Shown: positions 26,582-37,292 of the stretch, piece by piece
Layout: every line of letters begins with the position of its first letter
Position numbering within the stretch: the first letter of the stretch is position 1
NCBI GenBank assembly: GCA_026874595.1
Contig: CM049307.1
Coordinates: 56,625,870 to 56,689,869, forward strand
Reading direction: 5' to 3'
Length of the DNA stretch: 64,000 bases
From: Sipunculus nudus
Taxonomy: Eukaryota; Annelida; Sipuncula; Golfingiida; Sipunculidae
The notes under the pieces: model-generated
What the model saw: only the letters and a program-made list of their open reading frames with translations
Told to the model about the DNA's origin: nothing
Databases searched by the model: none
Translations under genes and position numbers: made by a program

Positions 26582-27229
26582 CTAGACTGTGATCCTGTGA
26601 CCTAACCTGTGCATGTAATCTAGACCTTAAGCAGGGAAGCATTTGTTCAGTAGCGTGAAAAATTTGCGTCCAATGTTGGTGGCTACGTTGTCACTGAATG
26701 GTGGGTTAAATCAGGTTATGTTTCTTCGTATGTTGCGTCTCTCCCTCCACTGGTATGGTCCTCGACGGAGTTGGGGAGGGGGCTTGTATTACAGCGTGTA
26801 TTCCAGCTTGTATTTCAGCTTTTCTTAGTATACAGGCGCTGCTTTCTTGAAAATAATTTCGTTTGGTCAGATGTTGGAAAGCCTGTTGTTTATGCCTATT
26901 GGTTTGTTTTTCAATATGGTTGGCGGATGGTTGCTGTCCCTGTGCTAGTACAGGGGCGTGTTATTTGGCTTTAAAATGGCTTGCATGTGCCTATTCTAGA
27001 GTCTAAAGTTATGTCCAGGTATTAAACTGTTTTTTTTTTGTTTGCTTCTATTGTAATTCTTAGAGTGTTCTATGCAAATATTTTAAATAAATCCTTTTTG
27101 ATGATTTCCGCTTGTCTTGGTGTTTTCGGCAAATGGCTAGCCAATCATCCCTGTACAGTCCGACGTTGATGTCCATGTGCTGCAGCTGTAAAAGTAGGAA
27201 CAGTCAAATTAATTTCCAAGTTCTGGCGC

Positions 27230-28181
27230 CGTCATAGCTGCCTATTGTGACGTCAAAGCTGGGATTGTTGCGTTTGCATCATGGGGTATCATCGTTGTAT
27301 AGGATGGCACTTTTTGCGTGGCGATTGATGTGCTTTCATTTTCAGAAATGACGTCATACTATGATGCGAAAGCAAAGGCTTTGTCTGGCAGGTCTTCGGT
27401 GATTGACGGGTAAAAGTCACATATATCGAAACAGATGAATAATTGTTTGCTCTCGTTTCCTACTTCATTAAACCAAGATATAATTTGGTAGGTGTTTTTC
27501 CATTTGTTGAATTTCGTAGCTTGTTTAATGTTTGAGTTGATTCTAACCAGTATCTGCTGGCTAATTTTGCCAATTTCGGGTTTGCACGGGTTTATCAGTC
27601 TGCAGCTTGGTTTATTGCTAAAGTTTGGTTTATGGTCTTTGAGTGTGATGAAGGCCTGACTTTTATTCGTGTTTTTTCTGTCACTGACGTGAAGTTGTGT
27701 TGCAATCTTTTGGTCATCTAAAGTAATCCGGTTCACCGATGCCAGTGAGTCTTCTTATAATCCTTTTTCGATATTCCTTTTTATAATATCATTGTATTGC
27801 TCTGGCTCTAGCTTATAGAAGTTATTAGTTTTGTCTACCAGTAATTTTTCTTCTTTTTAATGAGTTGAGCGTCCCGGCGAAGTTGCTTCTGGAAAGGCTT
27901 GTTGCTACTCTTGAATTTGATATTTTTAACAATGTTCAAACGTCAATCTTTGAATTCTTTTAGCTCCGGTGTTTGCGGTCGTGTTTAGCAGAGCGGAATC
28001 CATTAGTCTCTTTTTGTTCGCTTTGCCGCCAGGGTTCAGGAGGAAGTGAGATCTCCATCTGATATTTCTTATAAATTTGTGCGTTATTTTCAATCAAACA
28101 TTTCACGTATCCCTTGATGTTGGTATTGGTATATCCCTAGGAGAATACCCGAGGTCGATGTAGTCAAGTCATTGATCCATG
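27230..28181 (-). pseudogene. Penelope-like N-terminal region and reverse transcriptase, broken
   Basis: The family's RT copies element RNA into the genome. Translation of the minus strand gives DYIDLGYSPRDIP near 28,160 and LLVDKTNNFYKLEPEQY near 27,830. It then gives ITLKDHKPNF, CRLINPCKPEIGKISQ and FDICDFYPSI (27,359-27,736), and finally FDVTIGSYDGA near 27,240. These parallel the corresponding blocks of copy 2. An in-frame TAA lies at 27,755-27,757. A frameshift follows near 27,330, and a stop replaces a Trp-like position near 27,275. The catalytic YxDD region is not recognisable. It continues, with LRITIEA and YLDITLD words near 27,030 and TNIGRKFFTLL near 26,650, to 26,634. It cannot encode an active enzyme. 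Confidence 0.75.
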
Positions 28182-28301
28182 GTAGTTCAGAGAGTGCTCA
28201 ACAAAAGGCTGGAGCAAGATTATAGTGTTTGTTAAAACTACACAACGATTAAGTGCTCAACTGACAGGAGCTGTAATATATTTTAAGTTCAAGATTTTAA
28301 C

Positions 28302-29007
28302 CTACATGGGTTTTACAACGTTGTGTCGTAAGGGCTTTAGGTCCTCACTCTTCTGAAACCCATAATGAAGTGGGCTTAATAATGATTTTTGAATGTTATA
28401 AATGGCGCATGCGTAGTTAGCCAGGAGGGTTTCGCCCTGTGCGTGCATGTGCACGCGAGTTCGTTTCTTTTGTTTTGTGTTGACAATAGAGGTCTGTATA
28501 TTAATGAAGAATTTCTCATCAAGGCAGATATTACAGGATTTCTTAGTCGTGGAGAAGGTTTTGCTTTGTTTATAATCATCCATTGTATTGAGTGTAGCAC
28601 ATTGTTGCCTTTCAGTCTCCATATGTATTCGCTGAGAGTTGTACTGCTACGTTTGTTTTCTGAACTGAGACATTGGCATTGTACCGCGTTTTAAAATTAT
28701 TTTCTCTCAGTCCTATCTATGTTACTGGTCTCAGGTTGTCCTTGCATATCACAGTGGCCTGGTACATTTTATTACTACTCAGGCAGTTTTCTTGTAGCGG
28801 GCATTGTTGTATAATTCTGCATTTACAGTTGTTCTGATCAATTTGCTGAGATTTATGTTTATTCAATACAGACTTATTGTGCGCTGATATCATCCGGCCC
28901 GTGTTTGTCATGCTGCTGTAGCTTAGTTTAACAGTATTTTTATTCAGTAATTTATTTAGTTTATGTTCAACTGGGAAGCATTTGTACAGTAGCGTGAAGA
29001 ATTTGCG

Positions 29008-29010
<3 letters not shown>
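28302..29010 (-). pseudogene. Penelope-like linker and GIY-YIG C-terminal region, broken
   Basis: The minus strand encodes RKFFTLLYKCFPVEHKLN, then LSYSSMTNTGRMISAHN, and a cysteine-rich block with CKC...C...C spacing. It continues with YQATVICKDN, which corresponds to the start of the nuclease in copy 2 (YKATVSTDN). The YIG-bearing segment that should follow is missing or shifted between about 28,720 and 28,620. The tail resumes with CNICLDEKFFI and ends near 28,302 after FQKSEDLKPLRHNVVKP. No intact catalytic core remains. Frames on the opposite strand (28,389-28,694) are shadows of this region. Confidence 0.65.
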
Positions 29011-29055
<45 letters not shown>

Positions 29056-29073
29056 TATATATTACATTCTTTA

Positions 29074-29120
<47 letters not shown>
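29011..29120. repeat. (TA)n arrays with an embedded partial unit
   Basis: Two TA arrays (about 29,013-29,061 and 29,076-29,119) are separated by TTACATTCTTTAGCA. That word is a fragment of the duplicated unit just downstream. Confidence 0.93.
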
Positions 29121-29121
<1 letters not shown>

Positions 29122-29227
29122 TACATTCTATAGCACAGAGTATATGGTCGGCGAAAGTATAATCGTTTACCATTATACATTCTTAAGCACAGAGAATATG
29201 GTCGGAGAAAGTATAATCGTTTACCAT
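29121..29227. repeat. Two-copy tandem duplication, unit about 53 bp
   Basis: Units 29,121-29,174 and 29,175-29,227 both run ATACATTCT-TAGCACAGAG...AAGTATAATCGTTTACCATT with only a few changes. The TA arrays next door interrupt a third, partial copy. Confidence 0.9.
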
Positions 29228-29968
29228 TGATCAGTTCAGACAAATCTGATATTTGTAAAATATTTATTATTTGTTATTTATTTGTTCAGTCGAAACGTAA
29301 ACCGTATGTCGATTAAGGCGGTATTCTTTGTGACCAAGGTCGAACTTTCACTTGGAGGTTGGTGTTAATCCTATTTAGGGGTCACCTTATAGAATAATCA
29401 GTATTAACCATACATACTATCGGTAGGGACCAAATTTAAGGGCACGAAGGTAATCCTATTTCGGACTGTCCCCAGAGATTTCCGTCTGAAGGATGTGACG
29501 GTTTTTATCCGGTTTCTTTGCAGTTAACTGTAACTTGGTCGAGAAATAACTGGCCTGTTTGGACACTTCTGCCGTCCCTAGGGAAAGTTAATACTCAATG
29601 CTGACCCAGAGACATGTTTTAAGATTACTCGCTTGTCGCCATCCCTCTGTCTGGGTGTCAAGGAGTGGCCATGTTTAGGGGAAATCATTTTGGAAACGTT
29701 TTATTTCAGAAGTATTCTCACGGCGGCAGAGTCTTGCAGGGGTACGGAGCGTAAAATTCCATCCAACTCCCACGTGTTTGTGGTAATAGACTCTCCGGGC
29801 CAAAGCAGGCGTTTACTTGTATATATGTATGCAGAAAATGTTCCAGTCAGAACGTGAGGTCAATACAGTTGGGTCATGGTATTATGTATTATAGTACATT
29901 TCACAAAAGAGGGTGGGTTATATGTAACTCTCTAAAGAATCAGAAATAGTTTTACTATTAAGTGGCAT

Positions 29969-29971
<3 letters not shown>
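29228..29971. other. Intergenic-like DNA, nothing recognised
   Basis: This stretch is moderately GC-richer than the flanks. It contains a 74-codon plus-strand frame (29,633-29,857) with no domain I can name. Confidence 0.45.

Positions 29972-30023
<52 letters not shown>
29972..30023. repeat. (GA)n microsatellite
   Basis: This is a pure GA array of about 52 bp. Confidence 0.97.
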
Positions 30024-30026
<3 letters not shown>

Positions 30027-30780
30027 TGCTGTGATTATGTTGGTATTTTTTTCAAACTGCAAGGGTAACATGTTTGCTGAAATGGCGGTAATACATTTTT
30101 GATCGCAAAATATACATATATCGCAAAAACCAATATACGAAGGTATACGACGGCTGCATGTTTAGAGACCCGCTTGAATATGAAAGAAAACAGTTTGGCA
30201 GAATTAAAGCAATGATCAGTCCTGCATAAGGAAGACACAACACAGTGCGATTTTTCGAAAACAAGAAAGAGCGCCGGATCAGACACCTGAGAATAAAAAA
30301 AAAAAAAGGTGGATCTTAAGTGCTGCTGATTTGTGGAGCGGAAGTCTTGGTTACGGAGCTGGTCCCTACAGACTGTTATTCCTTGCTGCAGCAGAAGGGG
30401 TTACTGAAGGCTGACTGGTCCAGCCCTGTAATGAATGCTTTGAAGCATGGTGTGTTGACCCAGGGGGATGATTAGAGTGATTTCTGCCTCTTTACCACAG
30501 ACATAAAAGATTAACGAAGAAAGAAATCTGTGTTTCTCAACGGGTAAATGTCTCCCGAGGAAATCTAAGGAACAAAACTAATGTATAGTCTGTTTTTATT
30601 TCCCTCCTTTTATGGTTAAGAATAATATTCCCAGCGTAAAAGACAAAACTCTTTCTACCTTTTAATTTTTTCCAACTGGGATTTTAACTGAATGGCTTTG
30701 TTTGTGACTGTTTATACCGTTCTTGTACATGGGTCATGTGACTTGACCTATCTTCCGCTCACATAATATTATAATAAAGT
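30024..30780. other. Intergenic-like DNA, nothing recognised
   Basis: Overlapping minus-strand frames (30,035-30,286 and 30,052-30,264) have no recognisable motif. An A-rich run is present near 30,295-30,307. Confidence 0.45.
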
Positions 30781-31030
30781 ATTCGGGCGTGGTCCAGAAA
30801 AATCATTATTCCGGCGTTAACTTTGTCGATACACGACCCCTTGTCTCTACAATTTTCTCCGCAGATACATTCTGCTCTAGACACTAACCTCGGAGTTCTT
30901 TCGTGTCGCATCCTTGCGCCCTTATCGAAGCCTGATTGGTTTAATTCGCACAGTTCCTCGAAACCGCTGATGGGAGCTGCCTTTTTGCGTACACACAAAA
31001 ATCCGCGTGGCACAGGTCCCATGTCGTAAT
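30781..31030 (-). repeat. Dispersed repeat family A, copy 2
   Basis: On the minus strand this contains CTCCCATCAGCGGTTTCGAG and GAATGTATCTGCGGAGAAAA, matching copy 1 at 11,262-11,410. An open frame across it reads SGFDKGARMRHERTPR and CICGEN. Copy 3 gives SGFDKGKGIREERSPR and CNCGE in the same register. The shared reading frame may be incidental, or it may mark a decayed coding region. I do not recognise the family. Confidence 0.7.
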
Positions 31031-31154
31031 TAAAGATGTACCGTTAGTGATTTAAATTTAATGCTTCTACGTTTTTTAGTATATCCGTATGGCGTACTCT
31101 TTTGGGTCTAGACTGTATATAATTTTACTGCATTGATCTTTTCAAAGCATATGG

Positions 31155-31330
31155 ACATGCACTTAACCTCAGCTAAAGAGCTGGACTTTTACCGCGGGTG
31201 CCCAAGGTTCGATTTGCTTTCTCGTCCTCAATTGACCTTAAGGGAAGTTGGTGTTTGGATTTCCTTATGTTTTACGTGTTGCCACAATGTTTCGTGGCTG
31301 AATTTTGATTTGCATAAATGATACAAGTGC
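31155..31330 (+). mobile_element. Probable tRNA(Lys)-like SINE
   Basis: An A-box-like CTCAGCTAAAGAGCTGG (31,168-31,184) is followed by an anticodon-arm-like GGACTTTTACC and a B box GGTTCGATTTG (31,206-31,216) at tRNA-like spacing. A unique-looking SINE body follows, to about 31,330. The T-loop and acceptor ends do not close properly, so this is a retroposed derivative and not a tRNA gene. The 62-codon frame across it is incidental. Confidence 0.55.
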
Positions 31331-32845
31331 TACTTCGTTAACTAGCCAGTTATGTCAGCACATCATATTCACTTAACTAGTTTTTACCGGCGACGTTCGA
31401 ACGTTAAAATTAAAATGTTTAAGTTAAACATCAATGCCCAAAAAGAAATAACCATTCAGTGTCATCCAGGGTGATCTGTCGATCATAAAAAAGTTCATGG
31501 GATCGCTGGGGTTTAAACATTTTTGTGCGAACATTAAATAATGTTTAATATGTTTAGGGCTCTTTAATTGATAAATATATTTCTTGCATATCTTCTCCTA
31601 TACCGGACGGCCGGGAAGATTTTTCCTGCTGAGCTGGATACATTCTTACATCACGGAAAAACGTTAACTGGGTATAAACTTTAATAATCGCTCCTAATTC
31701 TGACCAACTAAAATGAAGCTAGTAATATATTTCTTTTTTGAGGCCTGGGTAGGCGGTTCAACTTTAATTCTTATTGCCATTTGTCACAAAAAGCATTGAA
31801 ACATGTTGATACCACGCACGATAGTATTTCAGTTTAAAATTAAATAGAATTATTAGAAATAATGCTATAACAATCAAATAAGCGATTGTTTATCCTCTTT
31901 ATTAACCGTCGACAAAAGGTAAAATTATAGACATTCCAATGATCAAGATTTGACGGAAACTTGGACCGAAAAGGAAATTTTTATCTTTTCGATTTGGTTC
32001 TATTAATACACTATTCCGTAAAGTAGAGCTTTATTGCCTTCAGTTACTTGTCAGTTTACTCTGTTATATTACTGAAAAATAGATAAATTTGAAGAGTCTA
32101 CATTTCAAAGGAAGCGCAAATGTTAATGCCGCACCCTCCACCTGGGAATTTACAAAGTTCTTCGTCTTACAGCTATTACATTGAAAGCCCTTACCGCGGG
32201 AGAGTTGTTTAAGAAGCGTAACGCGTATAGCAAGGTCATCACATTGTGCCTCGATATCGCCCGGATATTTAACCTTTCGGCGTAACTGTATCACAAATAG
32301 TCGTATATCCACAATTCATAGAGTCTCAAAAGCAACATCAAGGTTATTTCTTTCAGTCATACAAATTACGTTTTCCCTGAACGATCGCTCGCTGCTCTGT
32401 GGCCGTGCTTATTTCTCACGACTGACGTCTTGTTCAAATGCCAGGAGTCCAAAAGTCCTAGAGAAATGAAGAGCTTTAAAGACAAATTGTTTTGCCAAAT
32501 TTTTTCAAATCAGCTTGCCAAGTCTTCTTTGTAAATGCTATATGCTTTGGTCACAAAAAGATGATTTACGTCAGTGTGACCTTTAAAATATGGTTATGAT
32601 TCAGTCTTTTAGGGGTTAAATGTGGCGTGTTAAGCAGCTCAAACTGACAGCGCTGTTGCAATTTAGAATGCTTGAGTTAATAGTCCAAGATGAAATTGAG
32701 AAGCTCCTAGGAAAGGGCATCGGTGCTAGCAGTTTATATTTGAAAATTAACTCGTCGGACTAGACACTAGTCTTATCACTAGAAGCTTATAGTTCTCCCC
32801 TAATTTTTCATCCCTTGCAGTAAAAATTGCTGTGAAGGCAATAAG
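31331..32845. other. Intergenic-like DNA, nothing recognised
   Basis: Frames reach at most 82 codons (minus, 32,064-32,312) with no domains. No repeat ends were seen. Confidence 0.45.
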
Positions 32846-33080
32846 GGCGCGGTCATTCCCAGATTATTACAGTTTCCCCGCAGTTACAGCCCCACCTTGA
32901 ACCTGTCCTAGGGGATCTTTCCTCTCGTATTCCCTTCCCCTTATCAAACCCTGACCTCGCAAAAGTTCGATGCCACTCATGGGTGTTGCCATTGTGCGTA
33001 TGGACTAAAAAGTGGATGTCGAAAGGCACATGTCGGATTTTAGGGTATACCGCTAGTTTTTTTCTCGAATCTGTCATGCC
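32846..33080 (-). repeat. Dispersed repeat family A, copy 3 (diverged)
   Basis: Compared with copy 2, shared words in the same order include CCATGAGTGGCATCGA-like sequence, then 'TTTGATAAGGG', 'GAGAGGAAAGATCC' and 'TGCGGGGAAA'. Identity is perhaps 60% by eye. A shorter related fragment, containing GGATCTCCCGTATTAAACCC, lies at about 33,865-33,900. Confidence 0.55.
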
Positions 33081-36000
33081 TTAAGGATAGTTATTTTATC
33101 ATGGTTTTAGAAAAAAAAAACACATCAATCAATCGTATAAACATATTAAACATAGGTTAACTGCGAATTTAAAATATTCCCTCATCCTTAACCTATTAAC
33201 TTATAAATAATCATACAGACAGTAAAGTTTAATACTACAACTAAATAACATATTTAAATGCACATTTGTTTTGGGTACCAACAGCCATTTAGAGGGATAT
33301 AAACACATAATCGATGAAAAGTGATATATCGGTATAACATTTTGGTGGATGCATTTACGCTTGATTTTTTTAATGCTTATACTAAAATAAACATAACCTA
33401 AACATGTTCATCTGATTGGTTTGGGAATACGTGACAGGGCTGCATTAGTTTTGGACTACGTGGCAGGGCGGAAGTCCACGTTTCCTCGCATTTTATAAAC
33501 ACGATGTCAACCAGGCTAATGCTAAACTTATAATAACCATTTTAAAATATCTAGGCTGTCCCAACCCATGACATCATATCTATCGACGTGAAAACAAACA
33601 AATGAGAAAATATAAAACCGTATGTAGATCGTTAAAAAAGATCGTTAAAAAGGCAGCATAAAGAAAATATAAATGTACGAGAAAGTCGCTGCCAGCTTAT
33701 TCTAAATTCGAAATCCAATATTCTGTAATATATAAAGTAAAAAAAGAAGATGACCTTCAAGAAGTATTAACTGCGCCTCCAAACAAATATGTTACCGAGG
33801 CATGTAGGCTCATATTTCAGAAATATGGCGCCCCGTTTTTGACACAAGTGAACTTCTTAGTGTTTAGGAGCGCGGATCTCCCGTATTAAACCCTGACCAT
33901 AGGAGGATTTACCCCGTTCCTTTAACCCTAATTGAAAAACGGGCTTCTTTATTTGGTCTATAAAGCTCTCCAATTTGAGAAAAGTGTAATTTAATATGAA
34001 CCTTATGAAGTATAATATTGAATATTTGTGTTTCGAGGTGCATTGTCCTGATTATGAATTATTTCAGTCATAATTTGCTGATTCGATGAATTGCATTAGA
34101 GGAATTTATTTTAAGGACCACAGGTAGGTGACTCTAGAAATAGAACATTTAAGGATTCACCTGTTTATATCACCTGAACTTTTAGTAACGTATCCTTTTC
34201 ATTTTAACTGCATCTATTTTGCGGTGTCCGCATCCTTCTTGGATGAGCACCCAAACCTTATAAATGGCTACTTTAATACATCCCCTCAGGTGAGACCTAA
34301 AAAAGTGTCCTCCTAAAATCGCATCCATTTTACTAAATATGGTTTTAATCGATTCTAAGTTTATATTCTTTATTCTATTCCTTCCCTCAGTAGAGTTAAA
34401 AAAATAAAATAATTATTCAAACCTACAGTACTGACTTCCAGCTAATATTCTAATTTCACACCAAAAGAAAATTTAATAACATTGAAAGGACCTGATTATT
34501 GTTTACTTTCCTAAAGGATTCAGGAATTAGATTAATCAATTCTCACTATTATCACAGATTAAAAAAAAAGCCCATATTTCTGAAGAACTACAGGTCTGAA
34601 ATATAATGGGCGACCGATATGACAATAAAATAAAAAAAAAAAAAATCAGCGAGTCAGGCCCTGATAAATGGGCTGCCATCAGGCACATGTGTTCCCGAAA
34701 AATCCCATATCCCTGTTTGGGAGATCGTATTTCATGTCAAAAGGCGACCGGCCGGCTTCAGCAATGTCTCATATCCGGCAGGACTAGAGTTGATTCAGTA
34801 GCTCTGTGTTTAGGGGGACGCAATGACGCGCGCTTCCTCGCCTGCGTTCCCAATAGTGCAACCGACTGCCGGCCGTGGATGTCAAAGTTGGGATCGGTCG
34901 CCTTTCGGCGGGCAAGTTTGTCTTTTACAAACAAAACCATAAATCTGCTAAGAAGCTCTTGTTCAAACTAAACATCTGAATCTTATAAACCGCCATAACA
35001 TTGGGAACCTGAATTGCCTTAAAAAAATCTGTCTTCGTAACGCTACTATTCTGGGCACAAGGCATTTTTTCGTTCTGTTTTACTTTTTTCTGTGCTTTTA
35101 AATTTTTAGGCTTTTGTAGGCTTATGTATCAGGTTAGAAAGGGGTTTTACATTTAAAATTTCATGAGTCGCCCACCATATTTTTGAATTACATGAATTAC
35201 ATTTAATTTATGTAAGTGCACTTCATAATTTTTTTGTAATAATGTCCCTTTTACTACTTTAACGTTCTAATGCATGACAAAACGGTTCAATACGAAAGAC
35301 GGTGTTATCGAGACCTCTGAAAGTGAAGTTGCAAAATAACAAACAGAGGTCGTAATAACGCCTATCCGAACGTAACAGACAGGCAAACACGTACACCGAA
35401 AGGCATTTTTAAACTTGTACCAAATCGTAGGAAAAGTGAACACCTAGATTTTTCCACATTAGTAGCTGATAATTAGTAACAAAAATGACCAAAAAAAAAA
35501 AACCGAAATATTTGCCAGATAATTTTCCACCGACTAAATTAAAAAAAAAATTATCTATAATTTAGTATACTTTTCGGCGTTTAGACCCTCATCTCCTATA
35601 TATTCCTGTTCTTTTGTCAATGCAAAGTTCGTGTTTCTGATATAACCGAGTTTCTACTAAAAAACTTTGCATGCAAGTGTGCATTAGGATGGCATGTAAG
35701 ATTGCAGAAAAAAGTTTACACTGAGCGCAGTGTGACTAAAAGTTTGATATATGGTAGAATGCATCTTTAACGGAAAGGCATTTTTGTTTCTGCGGAAAGG
35801 CAAATCTGTATAAATGCATTTCAGTTGAAAAAGTGTAATGTTCTACGATCCCTGACATTTTATAGAAGGTGAAAACATTTGCACAAGCATGATACTTGTA
35901 ATGGCTAAAATGAAACAAGCAAACGAACTTGCAAGCTGACGTCATCCAGAACTACCTTACAAAGAAATAATAGAGTGTTTGATCTTATTTATGCATAAAT

Positions 36001-36990
36001 AGTCTAACATGGGTTTTTTTTCGCTTAACAAAAGATTAATGTTTGTATTCCGATAATCGATCAAATTATGATGAGCAATAAGAATTATTATAAAAGGAAA
36101 TATCTCAAGAATAATGGCGCTTTGGTAGCAATGTAGTGGCTTTCTGGCTTTCCCAATGAGGGAAATATCGATTCATCAAGGCAAATAGTCTGTTTGAGGA
36201 GAATATCAAAGATTAGCAGAAAAAAATTAAGAAGAAAAAGAAAAATTAGTTGTACGGAAAAGATATGAAAGATTGTCCTTGATCAGCTGGACTGAACAAG
36301 TTTCTCTGTCCGTCGTATTTATTTATGAAATCATATTTATTTTATGGTATCGATCCTTCATCAGATCATTCCATCTATAAATCGACATATTGTGACAGTC
36401 GTATTTGTAAGGGTCCTTTGTCTCGACAGGTCCTGTTAAATCGTGGTTCATCTTGTAGGATTCAGGGGCCGGTGCAAACAACGCTATTTCGAATGTTTGA
36501 GATAAAGTACGTAGATATAATCGTTAAAGTCCAAAGCATTTCCAGGAAATAATCTTTATCAGCACATGAATTATAAACCTGAGTAAAAGTTATATGCTAG
36601 TTAACAGTAAAAAAACTATTTGCCTCGTGTATCGGTTTTCGGTCAATTACATCTGGGTTTATAGTATGCGGGTATGTATTGGTCTGTCATTCTTGTCAGA
36701 AACAGATGTTCTCGACCGTTAATATTTGGGTGAGAAGGGAAAAGCAACTTAATCATTCCCACCAAGGCTTCCATGAAATCGGTCGGATGGGCCGTCAGCG
36801 AGAAAAAGATATTGAGCTAAATATTAGTGAGACATCGGAGGGCAGGTATTCAATTTCTGTTGGATAAACGTGTAATCTACTGGCATTTATTATTACAGAG
36901 AAAAAAAATATATATTTACATCTTCGTTATGTTACCTTCGCATGATTTTGTCGTCTAAAAAGATTACTTATTTGATCTAAATCTTTTAGG
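33081..36990. other. AT-rich DNA without supported gene
   Basis: This block is AT-rich with long A/T runs. It holds a GC-richer island at 34,660-34,930 and one repeat fragment at about 33,865-33,900. A 121-codon plus-strand frame (34,606-34,971) covers the island. Its first third is lysine-rich and the remainder has no motif I recognise. I do not annotate it as a gene. Confidence 0.45.
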
Positions 36991-37000
36991 TTGAGGGGAA

Positions 37001-37015
37001 GGGGGGGGGGGGGGG
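37001..37015. repeat. G15 homopolymer
   Basis: This is a run of 15 G. Several other runs in the window have exactly this length (see findings). Confidence 0.95.
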
Positions 37016-37083
37016 TATCTCGTAGGCGAGGGAGGGACAATATTTATATATAATTCTGTTAACATTGCAATATAACGTCCGCC

Positions 37084-37086
<3 letters not shown>

Positions 37087-37120
<34 letters not shown>
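37087..37120. repeat. (TA)n microsatellite
   Basis: This is a pure AT array of about 34 bp. Confidence 0.96.
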
Positions 37121-37127
<7 letters not shown>

Positions 37128-37231
37128 AACTTTCCCTCCCCCACATATATATATTATATATTTTACAGTAAATTTAGAAATTGAGATATGGAACCAAAGT
37201 CTTTCAGTCTGACGATTAATATATGCTATAT

Positions 37232-37234
<3 letters not shown>

Positions 37235-37292
<58 letters not shown>
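37235..37292. repeat. (TA)n microsatellite
   Basis: This AT array of about 58 bp has a single TT interruption near its right end. Confidence 0.96.

Larger units (their letters stand above)
26634..29010 (-). mobile_element. Penelope-like element copy 1, decayed and circularly permuted
   Basis: Reading the minus strand from 29,010, the order is nuclease linker, C-terminal tail (to about 28,302), about 120 bp of spacer, N-terminal region (from about 28,181), reverse transcriptase (about 27,850-27,230), then the start of the linker again at 26,634. This is the order in copy 2 cut open inside the linker. The 36-bp segment at 26,634-26,669 (ending the element) matches 28,974-29,009 (starting it), and both encode FFTLL-KCFP. 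Several stops and frameshifts occur. No hammerhead motif is present. TA-rich microsatellites lie close to both ends. Confidence 0.75.

Noticed and set aside
28020-28300. Hammerhead ribozyme expected at the junction in Penelope-like copy 1
   Set aside because: I looked for CTGATGA and GAAA on the minus strand and found neither in a foldable arrangement. The roughly 120-bp junction and the N-terminal coding words fill the space.
28389-28694. 101-codon plus-strand open frame
   Set aside because: It lies opposite the decayed Penelope-like C-terminal region and is a shadow of it.
34606-34971. 121-codon plus-strand frame in a GC-richer island
   Set aside because: It has no motif, its start is a lysine-rich translation of an A-run, and nothing supports expression. 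It is mentioned only in the regional note.
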